A stretch of DNA of 64,000 nt, taken from positions 1 to 64,000 of the forward strand of contig NZ_FODY01000019.1 in NCBI RefSeq assembly GCF_900110485.1, given 5' to 3'. The notes under the pieces are model-generated. The model had not been told where the DNA came from and did no database searches. It was given only the letters and a program-made list of their open reading frames with translations. Below are positions 59,456 through 64,000 of this stretch, piece by piece. Within the stretch, counting starts at the first letter, position 1; each line of letters starts with the position of its first letter. The translations under genes were made by a program, and so were the position numbers. Source of the stretch: Propionispora vibrioides (GTDB taxonomy: Bacteria; Bacillota; Negativicutes; Propionisporales; Propionisporaceae).

Positions 59456-60235
59456 TTATTCATTTCTTTTTAGTACTTCTTCCCGTAACATAGACCAGAC
59501 TGTTTGAAAGATTTGATTGTACTCTGCGGTGGTTCGTATGGCAATGATGTCACGGGGACGGGGTAAGTCGACGGTGATGATTTCTTTTACAGTTCCCGGG
59601 TTGGCGGTCATGATTAAAATGCGGTCACTGAGGCAGATGGCTTCATCCAGGCTGTGTGTAATGAAAACTGTGGTTTTTTGGGTAGTTTCCCAGATGCGCA
59701 GTAGTTCCTCCTGAAGGATGATTCTGTTTTGTTCATCCAATGCGGCAAAGGGCTCATCCATGAGGAGGATTTCCGGATCATTGGCAAAAGCGCGGGCAAC
59801 ACTGACCCGCTGCTTCATTCCGCCGGATAATTGGCTGGGATACGAATTGGTAAATCTGGTTAAGCCAATCATCTCGATGTATCGCTTGGCAATCTGGTCT
59901 CTTTCTTTTTTAGGGATGCCGCGCATTCTTAGCCCATATCCCACGTTATCTAAGACCGTCATCCAAGGAAAGATGGACTGTTCCTGAAAGACCATGGAAT
60001 TGACAGGCCGGTCTTTCTGTGTCGTTGCGATGGTAATACTGCCGGCCGATGCTTCGCTTAATCCGGCTAGAATACGCAATAATGTGGTTTTGCCGCAGCC
60101 ACTGGGGCCTACAATGCAAAAAAATTCGTTTTCCTTAATTTCAACGGATATATCTTGTAATGCAGTGACTGTCCCGGATGGGGCAGGAAAGATTTTGCTG
60201 ACATTTTTTAAAAGTATACGGTTATGGTTATTCAT
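59456..60235 (-). CDS. ABC transporter ATPase, nitrate/sulfonate/taurine type
   Basis: 259 residues. Walker A VGPSGCGKTTLL, Q-loop MVFQEQSIFPWMTVLDNV, signature QLSGGMKQRVSVARAF, Walker B EILLMDEPFAALDEQ and the H-loop (VFITHSLDEAICLSDR). It is closest to the SsuB/TauB/NrtD class. GGAGG supports ATG 60235. Last gene of a minus-strand operon with its permease and binding protein. Confidence 0.92.
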   Translation of the reverse strand: MNNHNRILLKNVSKIFPAPSGTVTALQDISVEIKENEFFCIVGPSGCGKTTLLRILAGLSEASAGSITIATTQKDRPVNSMVFQEQSIFPWMTVLDNVGYGLRMRGIPKKERDQIAKRYIEMIGLTRFTNSYPSQLSGGMKQRVSVARAFANDPEILLMDEPFAALDEQNRIILQEELLRIWETTQKTTVFITHSLDEAICLSDRILIMTANPGTVKEIITVDLPRPRDIIAIRTTAEYNQIFQTVWSMLREEVLKRNE

Positions 60236-60254
60236 ATGGCCGGCCTCCTGCAGA

Positions 60255-61019
60255 CTAAGATTGTTTCCAAGGAAGTGCCAAGCGTTCAATCAGATCCAAT
60301 AACAATGAAAATATATAGCCAAGAATAGAAAGTGTAATTAACGCCGCAAACATTTGCTCGATGTCAAACATATCGTAGGCCCGCCAGATCATCCAGCCGA
60401 TACCTGCCTTAGCTGCAGACAGTTCGGCGGCCACGATTAAAATAAGAGCCATTCCCATTCCTAGTTTTAAACCGGCAAATATAGTAGGCAATGCTCCCGG
60501 TAAGGCTACTGTTAGGTAAAAGTCTTTCCGGCTGGCACCAAAATTCTTTGCTACATCTAAATAGATTTTGTCGATTGTGAGAACCCCCACCATCGTATTA
60601 ATAACTACCAGATAAAAAACTCCGATGGCAATGGTGAAAACCTTGGAGGTTTCCCCTAAGCCGAAAATCAATAGGATTAACGGCATAAGTGCCAGTTTGG
60701 GAATAGGATAGGTAGCACTGATTAACGGCTCAAAAGTTGAACGGACAAATGGTGACAGCCCCATGCTGATACCGATCAGGATGCCCGGAAGTGATCCGGC
60801 AATAAACCCTAAAATAATACGCTGTACGCTGATCCAGGTATTATAGGGCAAGTCTCCGGAAACCAGTAGCGGAATGAAAGCTTGCAAAATGTGGCTTGGA
60901 CTGGAGAACAATCTGGTATCAATCAGACCGGCTCGTGAACTGAGTTCCCATAATAACAGCAAAGTAAAAGGGGACAGTACAGATAACAATTTGAAAAAAT
61001 TTTTTTTGTTATCCCACAT
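60255..61019 (-). CDS. ABC transporter permease, SsuC/TauC type
   Basis: 254 residues, six membrane segments, with the EAA-type loop AKNFGASRKDFYLTVALPGALPTIFAGLKLGMG. Partner of the ATPase 19 bp downstream. Probable import of an anionic or aromatic S- or N-containing solute; the substrate is not determined by sequence. Confidence 0.9.
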   Translation of the reverse strand: MWDNKKNFFKLLSVLSPFTLLLLWELSSRAGLIDTRLFSSPSHILQAFIPLLVSGDLPYNTWISVQRIILGFIAGSLPGILIGISMGLSPFVRSTFEPLISATYPIPKLALMPLILLIFGLGETSKVFTIAIGVFYLVVINTMVGVLTIDKIYLDVAKNFGASRKDFYLTVALPGALPTIFAGLKLGMGMALILIVAAELSAAKAGIGWMIWRAYDMFDIEQMFAALITLSILGYIFSLLLDLIERLALPWKQS

Positions 61020-61060
61020 GATGTAGTTTCCTCTCCAGAAAAGATTGATCGTGCCTTATC

Positions 61061-62140
61061 TTATTGATATTTTCCCAGAATATGTAGTGCGAAATCTACA
61101 TATTGATTGTCAACGGCATCTTCAAACTGAATGTCGGACTTTAATAGATTGTGCTGCCTATACCAGGCAAGATCCATTTCTATTCCTTTGGTACGGACAT
61201 AGCCATCAGGATTTAAGCCGGTAGGAAACATTTTGTCATATAGTTGAGGGTCTTTTACAACAGAATATCGGGAAAGGATGGATACAATCTCAGCTTTATT
61301 CAGATCTTTGAAAAAAGCGTCGTTGTAATCACGCAAGGCTTTGATATAGGCAGTCATAAAGCGATTGGCCACATCGGGGTTTTTCGTCAGGCTGGTACCG
61401 AAAACAAGCAAGGCTGTTTGCGCATCCGGATCATATTCGACAGGATCTTTCCAGGGATCAAGGATGCCTTTTTCTATGCCTTGTACAATAAATGGTTCAA
61501 TGACCATCGCGGCGTCAATGCTCTTGTTGCTCAATGAAACCAGCATGTCGGGAAAGGAGCGAATGACTTGTAAATCAATGTCCTGCGTTGTCAAATTAGC
61601 TTTTTGCAATACCCGGGATAAGGCTATTTCATCCAGGGAGGCCGTACCTACAATTGCTATGCGCTTTCCCTTTAGGTCGCTGTAATCCTTGAGTGAATCA
61701 ACCAGATCTTTGCGAATGACCAAACGGTAATAACCTTTGCCAGGTACATTAATCCCTTTATCGGCCACGATTTTAACCGGGATATCTCTAGACATTGCAT
61801 TAAGTAAACCGGAAGCGCTTACTGTTGCTCCCACATCCAACTGGCCTGCGGCCAGTTGATTGATCATTTCCTGACCGGAATTAAATTGGATAGGTTCAAT
61901 AGTAATACCAAGATCTTTATAGTATCCTTTAGCCATGCCGATTAAGATGCCGGCATCGGAGACTGCTTGTTTCATGCCGACTTTTACCGTTGTTTCTTGT
62001 GCCAGAGGATTGAGACCAGCAGCCCAGGCCGGTGCATTCTTTAGGTGGTTTGAGTTAGTTGCCGGCTGGGAACCGCAGGCGGTAATCAGCAGTATGGCTA
62101 TGAGCAGTATTGCAAGCTTAGCCCACAAAACTTTTCTCAT
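61061..62140 (-). CDS. ABC transporter substrate-binding lipoprotein, SsuA/NMT1 type
   Basis: 359 residues. Lipobox LLITACGSQ (Cys near 22), then a two-lobed NMT1/SsuA-type binding protein: TVKVGMKQAVSDAGILIGMAKGYYKDLGITIEPIQF, GQEMINQLAAGQLDVGATVSASGLL, VIEPFIVQGIEKGI. AGGAGGG precedes the ATG. First gene of the operon, divergent from 62256. Confidence 0.92.
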   Translation of the reverse strand: MRKVLWAKLAILLIAILLITACGSQPATNSNHLKNAPAWAAGLNPLAQETTVKVGMKQAVSDAGILIGMAKGYYKDLGITIEPIQFNSGQEMINQLAAGQLDVGATVSASGLLNAMSRDIPVKIVADKGINVPGKGYYRLVIRKDLVDSLKDYSDLKGKRIAIVGTASLDEIALSRVLQKANLTTQDIDLQVIRSFPDMLVSLSNKSIDAAMVIEPFIVQGIEKGILDPWKDPVEYDPDAQTALLVFGTSLTKNPDVANRFMTAYIKALRDYNDAFFKDLNKAEIVSILSRYSVVKDPQLYDKMFPTGLNPDGYVRTKGIEMDLAWYRQHNLLKSDIQFEDAVDNQYVDFALHILGKYQ

Positions 62141-62255
62141 GACGTAGCCCTCCTTAAACGTTTTGAGTAATCTATAGTATTCTTAAATCGTTTATTTAGC
62201 TACAAGTTTGCAGGTTTTTTCTGCGAAATAACGAATACCAAAGTTGGAGGACGAA

Positions 62256-62918
62256 ATGGAGAAAATAATTGAACAAATAAAAGAGTGGTCTTTTCTTAGT
62301 AAGTTGCCCCAGGAATTGGAAGGATTTGCATTACAACTTATTTCCCGGCAGGATGGGACGAAATATTTTATATTCGCTTATCAAAACGAAAGCCGTCACA
62401 GGAAATTGACGATTTTATATGATGCTGCTACGAAGGACTATTTAGGACGGGTTACCATCGGGTTGACGGAGTTTTGTGATACGACTTTTATTGTAACTAG
62501 TTTAGATGCTCTTGAAAAAATTCTATTGGAGAAACTGCGAATCACACTGCAGCGGATGGCCTGTTTTGATGTCGGTACGGTAGAAAGTATTGTCGTGCAA
62601 AAAAAAATATTAACCTGGCAATATGAACATATTCTGCCTAAACGGATTGCTGATTTTGAGTTGTTTATCGCACCTAATGAGCCTTTAAGAATAATCAACG
62701 GTTCATACATTATCATAGAATATAGTCATTTTGCCACAGAAAGTAATCTTGTTATATACTATAATATTTACAGAGATGAATTTTTTGGGGAAATGCGCAT
62801 CAGCCGTACGCCTCAGATGACAGCTGATTTTGATGCAAGTTCATTGCAGGAACTGGAAGAGAAGTTGGGGAAACGGTTAGTTGCCACGTTGGAAGCTATG
62901 CAACGTCAAATAAGTTAA
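62256..62918 (+). CDS. Hypothetical protein with internal duplication
   Basis: 220 residues in two similar halves (about 1-105 and 115-220). Each has a hydrophobic beta stretch (KYFIFAYQNESRHRKLTILYD and SYIIIEYSHFATESNLVIYYN), GRVTI or GEMRI, and a closing helix (SLDALEKILLEKLRITLQRM and SLQELEEKLGKRLVATLEAM). No known family recognised. GGAGG 5 nt before ATG. Lies upstream of a lone CheY, possibly in the same transcript. Confidence 0.65.
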   Translation: MEKIIEQIKEWSFLSKLPQELEGFALQLISRQDGTKYFIFAYQNESRHRKLTILYDAATKDYLGRVTIGLTEFCDTTFIVTSLDALEKILLEKLRITLQRMACFDVGTVESIVVQKKILTWQYEHILPKRIADFELFIAPNEPLRIINGSYIIIEYSHFATESNLVIYYNIYRDEFFGEMRISRTPQMTADFDASSLQELEEKLGKRLVATLEAMQRQIS

Positions 62919-62978
62919 AGGCCAGAGCTGTAATTTTCTTACTTCGGATGAATACATCTAGATAAGGCGGGGTTTAAT

Positions 62979-63350
62979 ATGGCAAGGATATTAGTTTGTG
63001 ATGATTCGGCTTTTATGCGCATGATGTTAAAACGGCAATTAACGGAAGACGGGCACGAAATTGTCGGGGAAGCTGGTGACGGAAAGCAAGCAATTGAAAT
63101 GTATTTTAAAGTTAGACCGGATATAACGACCATGGACATAACCATGCCAGGGTTGGATGGCATACAGGCTGTCAAGCATATACACGAGGAAGACCCGCTG
63201 GCTAAAATTATTATGGTAACAGCATTGGGACAGCGAGCGATTATCACTGATGCGCTGAAAGCCGGGGCATCGGACTTTATCATAAAACCATTTGAACCGG
63301 AACAGGTAAGAGTAACAATAAATAAGATATTAGCTGAACTAAAAAAATAA
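62979..63350 (+). CDS. Stand-alone CheY-like receiver
   Basis: 123 residues, receiver domain only. Acidic pair in VCDDSAFMRMMLKRQL, phospho-acceptor Asp53 (TMDITMPGLDG), Thr in MVTALGQ and Lys in IKPFEPEQV. This is the CheY subtype. No chemotaxis genes adjoin; it may act with a distant kinase. Weak RBS (AAGGCGGGG). Confidence 0.9.
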   Translation: MARILVCDDSAFMRMMLKRQLTEDGHEIVGEAGDGKQAIEMYFKVRPDITTMDITMPGLDGIQAVKHIHEEDPLAKIIMVTALGQRAIITDALKAGASDFIIKPFEPEQVRVTINKILAELKK

Positions 63351-63447
63351 TACCAATAATCATGTTGACATAGTATAGAGTAAATGATAAAATATCATTC
63401 GTGGCAATAAGTTAGTATATGACAGGCTGTTGTGAAAAAAATAAGCA

Positions 63448-63476
63448 TTGACATCATATTAGTGTTGTTGTATACT
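63448..63476 (+). promoter_or_regulatory. Promoter of the tRNA cluster Asp-Phe-Gly-Cys-Leu
   Basis: TTGACA (63448-63453), 17 nt, TATACT (63471-63476). Confidence 0.8.
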
Positions 63477-63497
63477 AGATTATGCGGTTTGAAGTAC

Positions 63498-63573
63498 GGC
63501 CCGGTGGTGTAGTGGTTAACATGCCGCCCTGTCACGGCGGAGATCGAGGGTTCAAGTCCCTTCCGGGTCGCCA
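63498..63573 (+). tRNA. tRNA-Asp (GTC), copy 2
   Basis: 76 nt, identical to 47196-47271; anticodon loop CTGTCAC. Confidence 0.95.
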
Positions 63574-63583
63574 TTTGCTCAAC

Positions 63584-63659
<76 letters not shown>

Positions 63660-63665
63660 TATTAT

Positions 63666-63740
63666 GCGGAAGTAGCTCAGTGGTAGAGCATCGCCTTGCC
63701 AAGGCGAGGGTCGCGAGTTCGAATCTCGTTTTCCGCTCCA
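63666..63740 (+). tRNA. tRNA-Gly (GCC), copy 2
   Basis: 75 nt, identical to 47365-47439; anticodon loop TTGCCAA. Confidence 0.95.
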
Positions 63741-63747
63741 TTTATTC

Positions 63748-63822
<75 letters not shown>

Positions 63823-63872
63823 ATTATTATTTTTGTATAGGAAATGTATATTTAATTATCTTGGATTATTCT

Positions 63873-63961
63873 GCGAGTGTGGCGGAATCGGCAGACGCAA
63901 CGGACTTAAAATCCGTCGGGACTTAACTCCCGTACCAGTTCAAGTCTGGTCACTCGCACCA
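63873..63961 (+). tRNA. tRNA-Leu (TAA)
   Basis: 89-nt class II tRNA, acceptor GCGAGTG/CACTCGC, anticodon loop CTTAAAA (TAA), CCA encoded. Confidence 0.95.
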
Positions 63962-63969
63962 AAGCTAAC

Positions 63970-64000
63970 AAACTGTTCTATTGAAAATAGAACAGTTTTT
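63970..64000 (+). terminator. Terminator of the last tRNA cluster
   Basis: AAACTGTTCTATT, loop GAA, AATAGAACAGTTT, ending in T at the window edge. Confidence 0.85.

Overview
The window looks like a chromosomal segment of an anaerobic, nitrogen-fixing Negativicute (diderm Firmicute; relatives of Sporomusa or Pelosinus are the best guess). The evidence is Firmicute-type promoters, Shine-Dalgarno sites, a PyrR-controlled pyr operon and a LexA box, together with outer-membrane machinery (a TolC-family channel and a CusBA-type RND pump) and a clostridial-style nif cluster with nifI1/nifI2 between nifH and nifD.

Layout: 1-273, end of an IS3-type element (orfA, cut by the window edge). 391-1554, membrane acyltransferase. 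1719-14639, nitrogen fixation: a promoter-plus-tandem-terminator leader, mop, nifH-nifI1-nifI2-nifD-nifK-nifE-nifN-nifB, a 2Fe-2S ferredoxin, an AnfO-family protein, a second copy of the leader, then a split homocitrate synthase (nifV-omega, nifV-alpha). 14665-20513, housekeeping and unknown genes (bcp, small membrane proteins, YgjP-like peptidase, SOS-controlled dinB, a degenerate polysaccharide deacetylase). 19657-21898, tRNA genes with a decayed clpP fragment. 22098-35628, an accessory envelope/metal-efflux island: a secreted tandem-repeat protein, Met-rich and His-rich small proteins, an extra lgt, an isoprenylcysteine-methyltransferase-like enzyme, an OmpR/HisKA two-component system, TolC-CusB-CusA, a lipoprotein and an NlpC/P60 enzyme. 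35692-36078, nested palindromic CTAG-ended elements. 37129-47076, pyrBC-carAB-pyrKDFE with three PyrR-binding RNA elements. 47196-47520, tRNAs. 47767-58607, a CAP-domain protein and then an unusual sugar-catabolic cluster (DeoR, Gfo/Idh/MocA dehydrogenase, TIM-barrel epimerase-like protein, alpha/beta hydrolase, PTS IICBA, 6-phospho-3-hexuloisomerase, two-subunit transketolase, RpiR). 58866-63350, a secreted protein, an SsuABC-like ABC transporter, an internally duplicated protein and a CheY-like receiver. 63498-63961, five more tRNAs.

Most notable observations: (i) six promoters in 22-29 kb share an identical geometry, three TTCAN half-sites at an exact 11-bp period with the -10 hexamer starting exactly 15 bp after the last half-site starts. 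They flank the response-regulator gene and define a local regulon that ties metal efflux to small secreted or membrane proteins and lipoprotein processing. (ii) The nif operon and the nifV pair are each preceded by a copy of the same ~210-bp leader (strong extended -10 promoter followed by two intrinsic terminators), suggesting a shared antitermination control of nitrogen fixation. (iii) A family of 140-170 bp palindromic CTAG-ended elements occurs at least four times, two of them sharing one CTAG inside a larger element. (iv) The sugar cluster has a hexuloisomerase without the usual hexulose-phosphate synthase. Functions are inferred from sequence motifs read by eye; no database search was possible.
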